From: Sulfurovum sp.
GTDB taxonomy: Bacteria > Campylobacterota > Campylobacteria > Campylobacterales > Sulfurovaceae
Direction: 5' to 3'
Length of the DNA stretch: 52,925 nt
NCBI GenBank assembly: GCA_027049035.1
Contig: JALTVI010000078.1
Location: forward strand, 1-52,925
Shown here in pieces: positions 42,962 through 51,560 of the stretch (position 1 is the first letter of the stretch; each line of letters begins with the position of its first letter). The translations under genes and the position numbers were made by a program. The notes under the pieces are model-generated. The model was not told the origin of the DNA and made no database searches. It was given only the letters and a program-made list of their open reading frames with translations.

Positions 42962-43959
42962 GTCGTTTCTCCTTTTGTATGTTTGGTTGTGTTGCAGATG
43001 AACTGTGCGGTCAGCGCATCCTGTACTGCAATACCGGTCGAGATGAAAAGAAAAGGTTCTTTGTTGCGTATGTTTTCTTCTCCAATGATCTCTTTGAGTT
43101 CTACCAGGTTTGCTTCAGAGAGCAACCCTTTCTCCTGCCACCGTTTGAGATCTCCGAGCATGACGGATTGCCGGGAATCTGTCACTACAGTTCTGTTTGC
43201 CAGTATGCTGCTGTCAAGTTCGGAAAGGTTGTCCGCATCGGCACCGACACTTGAAACAAATGCAAATGCTTCAGCGCTTGTTTTGTCGAAGATTGCATGA
43301 TGTGAGTTGGTTGCAACGAATAGCGAATTGGCATTTTCTCCCAGTTTTTCCAGTGGGAGAAAATGGACTTGTGCATCAGGCAGGTAGAGTGAGGCAAGTT
43401 TTTCAAAGTTTTGTCGGTTTTGTAAATTTGGATCGTAACAAAAGAAGTCCTGAACATCAAGATATCGGTGCAGGATAAGGGCTGTGTAAAATCCTATTCG
43501 TCCGGTGCCGGTCAAAGCTGTGGGGTTTGTGGTGTCGGAGACAACGGTTTTGTAGGCAAGTACACTGATTGCCGCTGTTCTGAAGGAGGAGAGTACACAG
43601 GCATCGAACATGGCATGAATGTAGTTGTCGTAGGGATGAATCAGGAAAGATTTTCCCACACTGATTTTATCGTGAACGGTTCTGTTCTCTTCGTTGGTAC
43701 CGATGATCTTTACCGACTTGATACGATAGTCTCCATGGATGAGGCATGGCATGATACGAAAATCTCCCTCTGCATAGGGAACCTCAAACAACTGTTTTTG
43801 GGGAAGTTCTACAAGATCATCTTCTCTCTGCCATATTTTGTAGAAGTTTTCCATATAGTTCATGAAAGCGGTGACATTGTGACACAGTGTGTCGTGGATC
43901 TCGACATCGCTGTAGGAGACACAAGGTTCCTCTTCCAGGCGTAAAAGCTCTCTTGTCAA
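42937..43959 (-). CDS. ornithine cyclodeaminase/mu-crystallin family protein, SbnB-like
   Basis: A 340-residue NAD(P)-dependent enzyme of the OCD family. Substrate residues lie in DYRIKSVKIIGTN (about 77-89) and SSFRTAAISVLAYK (about 124-137), and the dinucleotide loop in LTGTGRIGFYTA (about 149-160). The length and pattern resemble SbnB, which makes 2,3-diaminopropionate, as much as true ornithine cyclodeaminase. TTG start with AAGGA 7 bases upstream and a -10 at 43993. Co-translated with the ATP-grasp ligase, suggesting a short pathway that makes an unusual amino acid and ligates it. Confidence 0.78.
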   Translation of the reverse strand: MTRELLRLEEEPCVSYSDVEIHDTLCHNVTAFMNYMENFYKIWQREDDLVELPQKQLFEVPYAEGDFRIMPCLIHGDYRIKSVKIIGTNEENRTVHDKISVGKSFLIHPYDNYIHAMFDACVLSSFRTAAISVLAYKTVVSDTTNPTALTGTGRIGFYTALILHRYLDVQDFFCYDPNLQNRQNFEKLASLYLPDAQVHFLPLEKLGENANSLFVATNSHHAIFDKTSAEAFAFVSSVGADADNLSELDSSILANRTVVTDSRQSVMLGDLKRWQEKGLLSEANLVELKEIIGEENIRNKEPFLFISTGIAVQDALTAQFICNTTKHTKGETTCSALSMP

Positions 43960-43992
43960 GCCAAGTTCCTTTTATGATTATGATATATTTTG

Positions 43993-43998
43993 ATTATA
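43993..43998 (-). promoter_or_regulatory. -10 element of the OCD/ATP-grasp pair
   Basis: TATAAT on the minus strand, 34 bases before the TTG start at 43959. Confidence 0.45.
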
Positions 43999-44079
43999 AC
44001 AAGATAACCAAAAAGCAATCTAAAAATGAAAGTGACGGGGAAGGTGTTTATGTATAAAAGGGAAATAAAAAAGAGGGTA

Positions 44080-44104
44080 TTTTACCCGCAGAGTGCGGGT
44101 AAAA
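44080..44104 (-). terminator. terminator of rpsF-ssb-rpsR
   Basis: TTTTACCCGC and GCGGGTAAAA form a 10-bp stem around a 5-base loop, 6 bases after the rpsR stop. On the minus strand it is followed by ACCCTCTTTTTTATTT. Confidence 0.75.
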
Positions 44105-44109
44105 GAGAT

Positions 44110-44373
44110 TTACTTGATGATTTCGAACGGGTTTTCTACAACGTTCTTTCTGTCAACGATGTAAGGGATGAGTGCAGTCTGTCTCGCTCTTTTGATTGCG
44201 ACAGTGACCATTTCCTGGTGGCGTTTACAGTTGCCTGTCAGACGACGAGGCATAATCTTGAATCTTTCGCTGAGGCTGAACTTCAGCGCGTTGAGGTCTT
44301 TGTAGTCGATGAAATCGACTTTCTGCTCACAGTATTTACAGTATCTTTTTTTGAATTTTCTTCTTTCTGCCAT
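44110..44373 (-). CDS. rpsR: 30S ribosomal protein S18
   Basis: An 87-residue small-subunit protein that pairs with S6. The core [16 protein letters not shown] and [11 protein letters not shown] is characteristic. N-terminal RYCKYCE and the later Cys in GNCKRH suggest a zinc-binding (C+) form. Third gene of rpsF-ssb-rpsR. Confidence 0.97.
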   Translation of the reverse strand: MAERRKFKKRYCKYCEQKVDFIDYKDLNALKFSLSERFKIMPRRLTGNCKRHQEMVTVAIKRARQTALIPYIVDRKNVVENPFEIIK

Positions 44374-44384
44374 GGGTGTTTCTC

Positions 44385-44906
44385 CTAAAACGGTATTTCA
44401 TCTTCGCTGATGTCTATTTCCGGAATGCTTGGTGCGGGGTCCGGCTGGGACTGCGGTGCAGCAGGTGCGCTCTGGCTCGGCTGGCTGTAGCTCTCCTGCG
44501 CGGGGGCACCGTAGTTGGATGCTCCCTGCTGCTGGGGCTGTCCGCCGCCGTAGCTGTTACCGCCCATAGCGGCATTTTCGTCTCTGCTGCCGAGCATCTG
44601 GAGGTTTTCCACAGTCACACTGTGTTTGCTTCGTTTGCTGCCGTCCTGTGCCGTCCACTGGTCAAGCTTGAGTCTTCCGTCCACTAGAACCTTGCTACCC
44701 TTTCTGAGGTACTGGTTGGCGATTTCGGCAGTTCTCCCGAAAAAGGTGATGTCGATAAACATCGTCTCCTCTTTCTGTTCTCCCGTCGCGGCTTTGAACT
44801 TTCGGTTGACGGCGAGGCCTGTGTTGCCTACTGCCGTTCCGCCCGGTGTGTATCGCACCTCGACGTCTCTGGTAAGATTTCCTACCAAAATCACTTTGTT
44901 GTACAT
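44385..44906 (-). CDS. ssb: single-stranded DNA-binding protein
   Basis: A 173-residue OB-fold protein (about 1-110; [23 protein letters not shown]) with a Gly/Gln/Pro/Ser-rich linker (about 115-160) and the acidic tip SEDEIPF that recruits repair proteins. Lies between rpsF and rpsR as in most bacteria. Confidence 0.97.
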   Translation of the reverse strand: MYNKVILVGNLTRDVEVRYTPGGTAVGNTGLAVNRKFKAATGEQKEETMFIDITFFGRTAEIANQYLRKGSKVLVDGRLKLDQWTAQDGSKRSKHSVTVENLQMLGSRDENAAMGGNSYGGGQPQQQGASNYGAPAQESYSQPSQSAPAAPQSQPDPAPSIPEIDISEDEIPF

Positions 44907-44932
44907 AGGGTTGCTCCTCTAAATGTCGCTAA

Positions 44933-45322
44933 TTACGCTTCTTGAGCTTCAGCTTCTGCCGGTGCCTCTTCAGCTTTTGGCGCTGCGCTTTTACCCGCTG
45001 CTGCAACAAGCTTTTCGAATTGTGCAATCTCTTTTCCGTTGGTGTACTTCACGGTCAGGAACTTCAGCACCTCTTCGTTGATTCTGAGGTTTCTTTCGAT
45101 CTCAGCGATAGCATCACCGTTGGCTCTGTAGTAAAGTACAGTGTAGTAGCCTCTCTCGTTCTTCTCGACAGGGTAGGCGAGTCTTCTCATACCCATATCA
45201 TCTGTTGCAAGGAGTTCTGCGTCAACTTTTGCAAGAACTTCCTTCATCTTTTCGATCTGTGCGTTGATCTCTTCTTCTGTCAGCGTAGGTTTAATTACGA
45301 ACAGTGTTTCATAAGAAGTCAT
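44933..45322 (-). CDS. rpsF: 30S ribosomal protein S6
   Basis: A 129-residue S6 protein with N-terminal YETLFVIKPTLTEEE, DDMGMRRLAYPVEKNERGYYTVLYY, and an Ala/Glu-rich tail of ~20 residues. SD AAAAGGAAA precedes the ATG. First gene of the operon. Confidence 0.97.
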   Translation of the reverse strand: MTSYETLFVIKPTLTEEEINAQIEKMKEVLAKVDAELLATDDMGMRRLAYPVEKNERGYYTVLYYRANGDAIAEIERNLRINEEVLKFLTVKYTNGKEIAQFEKLVAAAGKSAAPKAEEAPAEAEAQEA

Positions 45323-45633
45323 GTGTTTCCTTTTGGTTTAATAGCCCGTTTCAAAATGCGGAAAATCCGTCCAAAAAAACGAGCAGGAATTTTTGGAAGC
45401 AATATTTTATCGTAATATAACTTATTTGGATATTAAAATGTCTAAGTTACCTCTATCATCTTAAATTGAGTTGTAGTTGGATGTATTAAGGAATAATAGT
45501 ATTGCTGCAATACTTGATGATTTTGTATTTAGTGTTGAATCAATAATGGTATAGCCTATTTATTGTTTTTATGTTTTCAAATCTTTTTAGATATAATAAT
45601 TCTAAACTTTAAAAGAAAGAGGAGAGAAGACTA
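45323..45633. other. AT-rich gap with rpsF leader
   Basis: About 310 bases, notably AT-rich. The rpsF-proximal part (to about 45410) holds the leader on the minus strand, with TAAAAT at 45404-45409 as a candidate -10 and a small CGGA-TTT-TCCG hairpin. The rest (45410-45600) has no recognisable gene. An SD-like AGAGGAGAGAAG (45619-45630) leads into the broken lipoprotein gene. Confidence 0.4.
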
Positions 45634-45984
45634 ATGTAACACTTTACTAAGTTCGTATTTTTATTTTTAACATTATTTTTATTGAGTGCCTGTGCAAATA
45701 AACCAACGAATCCAACACAAATTACAGGGACATATGTTTCACCAATAAAGTATGAAAGATATTCTTGTCGTCGTTTGGCGACAGAATTAGGTGTATATAA
45801 AAGGCATGAAAAGCATTTGGCCTTAGCACAACAGCAGAGAATAAAATCAAGTCAAGTACAAGAGTTCTGGCTTGGATATGGGACAGGTGATAGTATAGAA
45901 GCTTCAGAATTGGCTGACGTAAGGGGTGAAATTCGTGCTCTTCAAGATGTTATGAGCAGGAAGCATTGTAAAGTAAATTACTAA
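45634..45984 (+). pseudogene. small lipoprotein with a stop at codon 2
   Basis: After an SD-like AGAGGAG, an ATG (45634) is followed at once by TAA; the same frame then encodes a fine lipoprotein signal HFTKFVFLFLTLFLLSAC and 95 mature residues. The mature part (YVSPIKYERYSCRRLATELG ... DVRGEIRALQDVMSRKHC) belongs to a common small-lipoprotein pattern with two conserved cysteines. A single base change from AAA to TAA at codon 2 would explain this. A TTG at 45682 would start after the signal. AT-rich, and inserted in the conserved holA-rpsF junction, so probably acquired. Confidence 0.6.
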
Positions 45985-46039
45985 TATTTTATTGTTCATG
46001 TTTATAGCAAGAAAATGATTGCTATGATAGTTCTTAATT

Positions 46040-47017
46040 CTAAAGGAACTGCTGAATTTTAATCAGCATACTGTACAGCAGCACCTCTCTCTGTGTCGCA
46101 GGCGCCTGCTTCATCTCTATTTCGCTCTCAAGCAGGTGTTCGAATATCTTCAGAAGTGCAGCGGACTTGACGCGCAGAGCAAGCTGCTGTTTTCGTTCAC
46201 GCACCTGCGGGGGCGGCAGGAAGCCGAAGATCTCTTTGAAGTCTGGTGTGCCGTGGATTTTGATGTAAGCGTTGATGAGAAAGATTTCGTTGACGAAGTA
46301 CTGTGTCGCACGCAAAATCTCCGACTCGTCGTAGCCCAGTTCGAGCAGTTTTGTGATGATGTTGGTGATGGGGCGCTTGTTGAAGAGCTCTATCAGCAGC
46401 TGCTCGATGGCAAGAGGCGCGGTGGAATAGACGAGATTGTCGATGTCCTTGCTGGTCACTTTGGTCTGCAAAATAGCCAGTTTGTCCAGCTCGTTCATGC
46501 ACAGTCCCAGATTGTTGTTCAGAAGCTGCATCAGGTGCTGCAGGGCGTAGTGGTCGATATCCAGCCCTATCTGCTGCGCCTTGTGCTGGAGCAGAGGGAT
46601 GCCGTCACGGATGTTGGGCTCGAAAAAGCGTACCCAGACACCCCCTTTTTTGTCGGTGTAGCTGCTCTGCAGACTCTTGGCGTTTTTGGCATCGCCCGCA
46701 TAGGCGTAGAGAAAGTAGTTGTCGGCATTGCTGTTGGCCAGAGCGATGAGGGTATCGAGCTCCTTTTTGGGAATCTTCTTGTCGTGCTTGACGATCAGCA
46801 GGTTGGTACCGCCAAAGAGGGAGCTCTGGGAGAGGTAGCCCTTTGCCTGCTCGTAGTTCCACTCGTCAAAGTAGAGTGCCAGGGCTTCTTCTTTGGCATT
46901 CAGCTGTGTTTTGTAACGTTCGATGTAGTGGTCTATCATAAAGTCGTTGTCGCCGAAGAAGAGGACCGCTTTGGGGAGTCCTGAAGCGAGGCGCTGGTCG
47001 AATTCGCGTTGATACAT
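46040..47017 (-). CDS. holA: DNA polymerase III delta subunit
   Basis: A 325-residue clamp-loader subunit that opens the beta clamp. N-terminal AVLFFGDNDFMIDHYIERY, LFGGTNLLIVKHDKKIPKKEL and a helical C-terminal domain are typical of divergent Campylobacterota HolA. SD AAAGGAG, 7 bases before the ATG, lies in the loop and 3' arm of a perfect hairpin (47022-47038). Confidence 0.85.
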   Translation of the reverse strand: MYQREFDQRLASGLPKAVLFFGDNDFMIDHYIERYKTQLNAKEEALALYFDEWNYEQAKGYLSQSSLFGGTNLLIVKHDKKIPKKELDTLIALANSNADNYFLYAYAGDAKNAKSLQSSYTDKKGGVWVRFFEPNIRDGIPLLQHKAQQIGLDIDHYALQHLMQLLNNNLGLCMNELDKLAILQTKVTSKDIDNLVYSTAPLAIEQLLIELFNKRPITNIITKLLELGYDESEILRATQYFVNEIFLINAYIKIHGTPDFKEIFGFLPPPQVRERKQQLALRVKSAALLKIFEHLLESEIEMKQAPATQREVLLYSMLIKIQQFL

Positions 47018-47021
47018 CAGG

Positions 47022-47094
47022 CAACTCCTTTGGAGTTGAGTGAATAGTGAATAGTGAATAGTGAATAGTTTTGGTATGCGTTGCGCTGCAACGC
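47022..47094. repeat. SD hairpin, heptamer array and distal hairpin between rnr and holA
   Basis: Hairpin CAACTCC-TTT-GGAGTTG (47022-47038) carries the holA SD on the minus strand. Four GTGAATA units (47040-47067) follow, then GTTTTGGTAT and the hairpin GCGTTGC-GCT-GCAACGC (47078-47094). This is the most complete copy of the element in the window. Confidence 0.85.
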
Positions 47095-47111
47095 TTTTGT
47101 TGCTCTTATTC

Positions 47112-49079
47112 TCATAGGTCAGTGATCTCTTTTTCGAGCTTTTGTACCAGTTCTGCCATGATGACGGCCTGGGGGATGTTGACTTCGGTGATCATGAGGC
47201 GTATTTTATCGAAAAGCATCAGGTTGTCGCCTTTGAGGTGGACCTCCACCCCTTTCACATCGCCAAGGAGTCTGGCTTTGGCGCTTTCTCCCGCTTCGAT
47301 GACCTCCGCTTCGAAGAAGGCGCCGATCTGTTTTTTCGCCCAGCGTGCAAGTTTTCTATCTCTGAAATCCCATTCGGCCTTGGTGGCTTCGCGTTCGAGT
47401 TCGCTCACACGTACGCAGAGCGGGTCGATGTTGCGCAGCAGGTACTCCGCCTCTTCGGGGTCGTTGCGCAGCTGTGTCTTGATGAGACGGTGCAAAATGA
47501 GGTCGGCATACCGTCTGATGGGGGAGGTGAAGTGGCTGTAGTGTGAAAAGCCAAGACCAAAGTGGCCGACATTGTGGGCAGAGTAGCTCGCCTGTCTGAG
47601 TGATTTGATGATCATCGCATCGACTTCGGCCTCCAGTCCCATCTTTTTGGCTTCTGCCTGAATGGCGCGGATGAGGTCCGGGCTCTCTTCATATTCCTCT
47701 ACGTAAAGCCCGATAGCGGCAAGTTCGGTCAGGAGTGCTTCTATTTTGCTTAGCTGCGGCGGTTCGTGGATACGGAAGATACTGTCGCCGTCACCGTTGA
47801 AGCGTTTGGCGGCAGCCTGGTTGGCCAGCAGCATACACTCTTCGATAAGCGAGTGTGAGGGGGTACCCGTTTCAATATCGGTACTGACAAGCTCGTGGTT
47901 ATCGTCAATGGTGAGCTTTATCTCTTCGCTTCTGAAGTCAAAACCGTGTTTGAGGCGTGCCTTGCGCAGCCTGACGGTCACTTTCTGAAGCGGCAGCAGC
48001 CAGTGTAGAATATGCTGTATCGTCTCGTTCTCTCCGCTGTAGCCGTTGGCAAGAATGCCGTCGACCGCTTCGTAGTTGAATCGGTGTTTGGAGTGGATGA
48101 CCGCTTCGAAGAACTCTTCTTTGAGCGGCAGAAGCGTCTGCTTGTCGAGTGTGATCTTGGCGACAAAGGCGAGGCGGTCGACCTTGGGTTTGAGAGAACA
48201 GATGTTTTCGCTCAGCTCCCTTGGCAGCATCGGAAAGGATTTGTGCGGCAGGTAGGTGGTAAAGCCGCGCTTTTTTGCCTCTTTGTCTATTTCGGTGAAG
48301 TAGGGGACATAGTGGCTCACGTCGGCGATGGCGACGTAGAGTACATACTTCTCCAGGTCGAAATAGATGGCATCGTCGAAATCTTTGGCGGTAACGGGGT
48401 CGATGGTACAGAAGTCAAGGTGTGTCAGGTCGACGCGATCTTCATGTTCGGCTCTGTTGACCTCCGATTCTATCTGCACCGCTTCGGTGACACACTCCGG
48501 AGGAAAGGCGTCTGGGCGGTTGAAGAGTGCCAGCGAAATCTTCTCGTCCACTTTCGCATCCCCAAGGTGTCCGAAAACCTCCAGCACCTCTTCCGTATCG
48601 ACATCGACCTTGAAGACGGTACCGATCTTGAATGCCTTGAGGTCCATGCCGGGCATTTTCACATGGGTGGGTTCTGCGGTGCGGATGTCGAGTGTCATGA
48701 AATTGCCCTGTTCGTCACGGTGGGTGTAGGCGACGGTAAAGAGGTGTGCACGTTTGATGACGGCAACGACCTTTCCCGAAGCGCGTCCGCGTCTTCCGAT
48801 GAAGCGTTTGGCTACGACAATGTCGCCGTTTCTGGCATCACCCAGATGGTCCGGTTCAATGAGCAGGTCTTTTTGCTCCTTGAACTCAGACTCGAGGTAC
48901 CCCCGGCCGTCTTTGCCGATGTAGAGCCTGCCTGCACGGTAGAGCGAAGAGAGCTTCCAGAGTTTCCCCTCTTTTTCGAGCGCACCGATACGGCGCAGCT
49001 CTTCAAGGGCGGGATGGTCCTCCAGTTCGATGTCGGAGTCGATGAAGCCTTTGGTAAGCTGGACGGCGAAGGCACTCAT
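47112..49079 (-). CDS. rnr: ribonuclease R
   Basis: A 655-residue RNase II-family 3'-5' exoribonuclease. An N-terminal cold-shock-like region (about 45-190) precedes the RNB domain (about 220-540) with the metal-binding TIDPVTAKDFDDAIY (about 228-242); FTSPIRRYADLILHR lies near residue 520, then an S1 domain. Shorter than E. coli RNase R (813), as usual in Campylobacterota. The ATG is in the arm of a hairpin (49076-49102); the only SD-like bases, GGA, are in its loop 8 bases upstream. Confidence 0.93.
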   Translation of the reverse strand: MSAFAVQLTKGFIDSDIELEDHPALEELRRIGALEKEGKLWKLSSLYRAGRLYIGKDGRGYLESEFKEQKDLLIEPDHLGDARNGDIVVAKRFIGRRGRASGKVVAVIKRAHLFTVAYTHRDEQGNFMTLDIRTAEPTHVKMPGMDLKAFKIGTVFKVDVDTEEVLEVFGHLGDAKVDEKISLALFNRPDAFPPECVTEAVQIESEVNRAEHEDRVDLTHLDFCTIDPVTAKDFDDAIYFDLEKYVLYVAIADVSHYVPYFTEIDKEAKKRGFTTYLPHKSFPMLPRELSENICSLKPKVDRLAFVAKITLDKQTLLPLKEEFFEAVIHSKHRFNYEAVDGILANGYSGENETIQHILHWLLPLQKVTVRLRKARLKHGFDFRSEEIKLTIDDNHELVSTDIETGTPSHSLIEECMLLANQAAAKRFNGDGDSIFRIHEPPQLSKIEALLTELAAIGLYVEEYEESPDLIRAIQAEAKKMGLEAEVDAMIIKSLRQASYSAHNVGHFGLGFSHYSHFTSPIRRYADLILHRLIKTQLRNDPEEAEYLLRNIDPLCVRVSELEREATKAEWDFRDRKLARWAKKQIGAFFEAEVIEAGESAKARLLGDVKGVEVHLKGDNLMLFDKIRLMITEVNIPQAVIMAELVQKLEKEITDL

Positions 49080-49131
49080 TTGAGACTTCCAGTCTCAAAT
49101 GAAGTGAATAGTGAATAGTGAATAGTGAATA
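49076..49131. repeat. hairpin over the rnr start codon plus heptamer array
   Basis: A 12-bp perfect stem with a 3-base loop (49076-49102; TTTGAGACT-TCC-AGTCTCAAA at its centre) contains the rnr start codon. Four GTGAATA units follow (49104-49131), then GTTTTGGTGTATTG, where the distal hairpin seen elsewhere has been lost. Confidence 0.8.
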
Positions 49132-49172
49132 GTTTTGGTGTATTGTTTTTAGTCATCGTTTTCATAGAAGTG

Positions 49173-49178
49173 ATTATA
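49173..49178 (-). promoter_or_regulatory. -10 element of rnr
   Basis: TATAAT on the minus strand, about 95 bases before the rnr ATG. The leader RNA would contain the whole array and the start-codon hairpin. Confidence 0.5.
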
Positions 49179-49252
49179 GCATAAGTGCTGTTTGCCTCGT
49201 TTGTTTTATGCATTAGAGGGTAGAATTCAATATAAAAACATAGGGAAAATTT

Positions 49253-50580
49253 ATGCAAATCAATAAACTTTTCGATACTGCGATTATCGGCGGGGGAGTG
49301 GCGGGTACGTCGCTGCTTTATACGCTGGCAGAATATACCGATATGAAGAGCATCGTGCTCTTTGAGAAGTATGAAGAGCTGGCGCTGCTCAACTCCAACC
49401 CCAAAGCGAACTCCCAGACGCTGCATGTGGGAGACATTGAGACAAACTACACTTATGAAAAGGCGCAAAAGGTCAAGAAAAACGCTTCGTTTGTCAGCAA
49501 CTATATTTACAATGTCGGAGGGGTAGAGGATATCGGTTTTGTACGTGACAAAATGGTGCTTGCCGTAGGAGAGGATGAGGTAGCGGCACTGAAAGAGCGC
49601 TACGAACGCTTCAAGAGTCTCTACCCCTATCTGGAGCTGTGGGACGGCGACTTTTTAAGGGAGTATGAACCCAAACTGATGGAGGGGCGCAGCGGGCCGG
49701 TGCTGGCGATGCGCGCGGGCAGATTACGACGGTCGATTACAAAAAGCTCAGTGACAGTTTCGCCTTTCAGGCGCTTGAGAGTGACAAGAACATCCAGCTG
49801 CACTACAATGAAGAGGTGACGGAGATCAAACGGGAGAGCAGCGGAGTCTATCTGCTGCGAACGGAAAACGGTGCGTTTCACGCAAAGACGGTGGTGGTCA
49901 ATGCCGGTGCCTATTCTCTGCTTTTTGCGCAGTCGATGGGGTACGGCACGTCGTACGCCATTCTGCCTATTGGCGGCAGCTTCTTCTTTACCAGGGAGAA
50001 GCTGCTCGATGCCAAGGTCTATACGATGCAAAACCCCAAGCTCCCCTTTGCCGCCATTCATGCAGACCCAGACTGCACACAGGCGTGGAACACCCGTTTC
50101 GGTCCAACGGCATTTGCGCTTCCCAAGCTGGAGCGCTACCACTCTTTGCACATTAAAGACCTTTTCCATGCGCTCAATATCGACAAAGAGGTAACGAAGG
50201 TCTATCTGAATCTCTTCAAAGATACGACCATACGGCGTTACATTCTAAAGAACTTCCTTGAAGAGGTGCCGATGATGGGAAAAGAGGTTTTCATTCACGA
50301 TGCGCAGAAGATCATCCCCTCGCTCAAGGTAAGCGATATCACCTTTGCCGAAGGGTATGGCGGTATGCGTCCGCAGATCATCGACAAAGAGAAGCACGAA
50401 CTGCTGCTTGGTGAAGCGAAGATCGCCGATAAGGGCATCATCTTCAATATGACGCCAAGTCCGGGAGCGACAAGCTCTCTGGCCATTGCATACAGTGATG
50501 CCCTGGCACTGTGCGACTATCTGGATATTGCGTTCGATCATGCCAAGCACGAACGGATGATCCAGACACGTCAGGCATAG
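49253..50580 (+). pseudogene. mqo: malate:quinone oxidoreductase, frameshifted
   Basis: An FAD-dependent membrane-associated malate dehydrogenase that passes electrons to the quinone pool in the TCA cycle. The N-terminal frame (49253 to about 49710) has the FAD loop DTAIIGGGVAGTSLLYTLAE and NSNPKANSQTLHVGDIETNY; the rest (about 49711-50580) continues one base out of phase with DYKKLSDSF and ends NMTPSPGATSSLAIAYSDAL. Restoring one base near 49709 (GCGATG to GCGAATG) joins them into a ~442-residue full-length protein through ANARGQITTVDYKKL. Genuine mutation or sequence error cannot be told apart here. Confidence 0.88.
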
Positions 50581-50592
50581 AGCCCTCTATGC
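50575..50592. terminator. inverted repeat shared by mqo and htpX stops
   Basis: GCATAGAG-CC-CTCTATGC is a perfect 8-bp inverted repeat containing the stop codons of both convergent genes. No T-run on either side; a two-way terminator is possible but weakly supported. Confidence 0.35.
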
Positions 50593-51423
50593 GTGTTTGA
50601 GCTCCTCAAGGCGTGCGATGCGCGCTTCGGTGCTCGGGTGCGTACTGAAGAGTTCGCGCATGGAGAAGTCTCTGCCTGTCAGCGGGTTGATGATGAACAT
50701 ATGCGCCGTTTCCGGGTCGGCTTCGGGCATCGTCATCTGGCGCGCATAGTTGTCCAGCTTCGCCAGTGCAGACTGCAGCCACTCCGGATGTCCTGTCATG
50801 CGCGCTGCACCTTCGTCGGCTTTGAACTCGCGGCTTCGGCTGACGGTCATCTGGATGAGTGTCGCGACAATGGGCATAATAATCATCAGCGCGATCATCA
50901 CGATGGGGTTGGGACGGTCTCTGTCTCCGCCGCCAAAGAACATCCCAAACTGTGCAAGCATCGCGATGGCTCCGGCAATCGTAGCCGTCACTGTCCCTAT
51001 GAGCATATCGTAGTGCTTGATGTGGCTCAGTTCGTGGGCGATGACACCCTCTATCTCGTGATCATCAAGCAGCTGCAGCAGCCCTTCGGTGACCGCGACG
51101 GCAGCATGTTCGTAGTCGCGTCCTGTGGCAAAAGCGTTGGGCTGCTGTTCGGGGATGATGTATAGCTTTGGCATCGGAAGGCCCGCACGCTGAGTAAGAC
51201 GTTCGACAATTTCGTAAAGGCCGCTGGCGTGCGCTCTGTCAACCGGGATGGCGTTGTAGTGGCTCAGTACCGCCTGGTCGCTGTAGTAGTAGGCGTAGAA
51301 GTTCATCCCCGCAGCGATGAGAAAGGCGATGACCATACCGCTCTGGCCTGCGATCATGCCGCCAAACCAGATGAAGAGCAGTGTTAGACCGATCATCAGT
51401 GCATAGGTTTTCAACTGTTCCAT
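50587..51423 (-). CDS. htpX: membrane zinc metalloprotease HtpX
   Basis: A 278-residue M48B protease for quality control of inner-membrane proteins. Two N-terminal membrane helices (about 7-45), zinc motif HELSHIKH (about 130-137) with the third ligand in [13 protein letters not shown] (about 195), and two central helices (about 142-185). The ATG is preceded by AAAAAGGATAC. Confidence 0.94.
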   Translation of the reverse strand: MEQLKTYALMIGLTLLFIWFGGMIAGQSGMVIAFLIAAGMNFYAYYYSDQAVLSHYNAIPVDRAHASGLYEIVERLTQRAGLPMPKLYIIPEQQPNAFATGRDYEHAAVAVTEGLLQLLDDHEIEGVIAHELSHIKHYDMLIGTVTATIAGAIAMLAQFGMFFGGGDRDRPNPIVMIALMIIMPIVATLIQMTVSRSREFKADEGAARMTGHPEWLQSALAKLDNYARQMTMPEADPETAHMFIINPLTGRDFSMRELFSTHPSTEARIARLEELKHA

Positions 51424-51560
51424 AGATGTATCCTTTTTTAGTTTAAGTGTATCTTTTTTTCACCAATTGAAAGTAAACATACAGAATAAGCTGATATATT
51501 TCTATAAGGCTTTAACCATTATGGCAAAAGAGCTTAGCCGTGTAAGGAACAGACATAATT

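Noticed and set aside
45323..45410. S6:S18-binding rpsF leader RNA
   Set aside because: A small CGGA/TCCG hairpin is present, but the full conserved motif could not be made out by eye.
46136..46984. Plus-strand open frame of 282 codons
   Set aside because: Antisense to holA; composition is that of a mirror frame.
47040..47067. Heptamer array considered as a CRISPR array
   Set aside because: Units are 7 bases with no spacers and no cas genes are present; these are plain tandem repeats.
48012..49118. Long plus-strand open frame of 368 codons
   Set aside because: Antisense to rnr, which has a complete RNB domain; the predicted protein resembles no family and has no SD.
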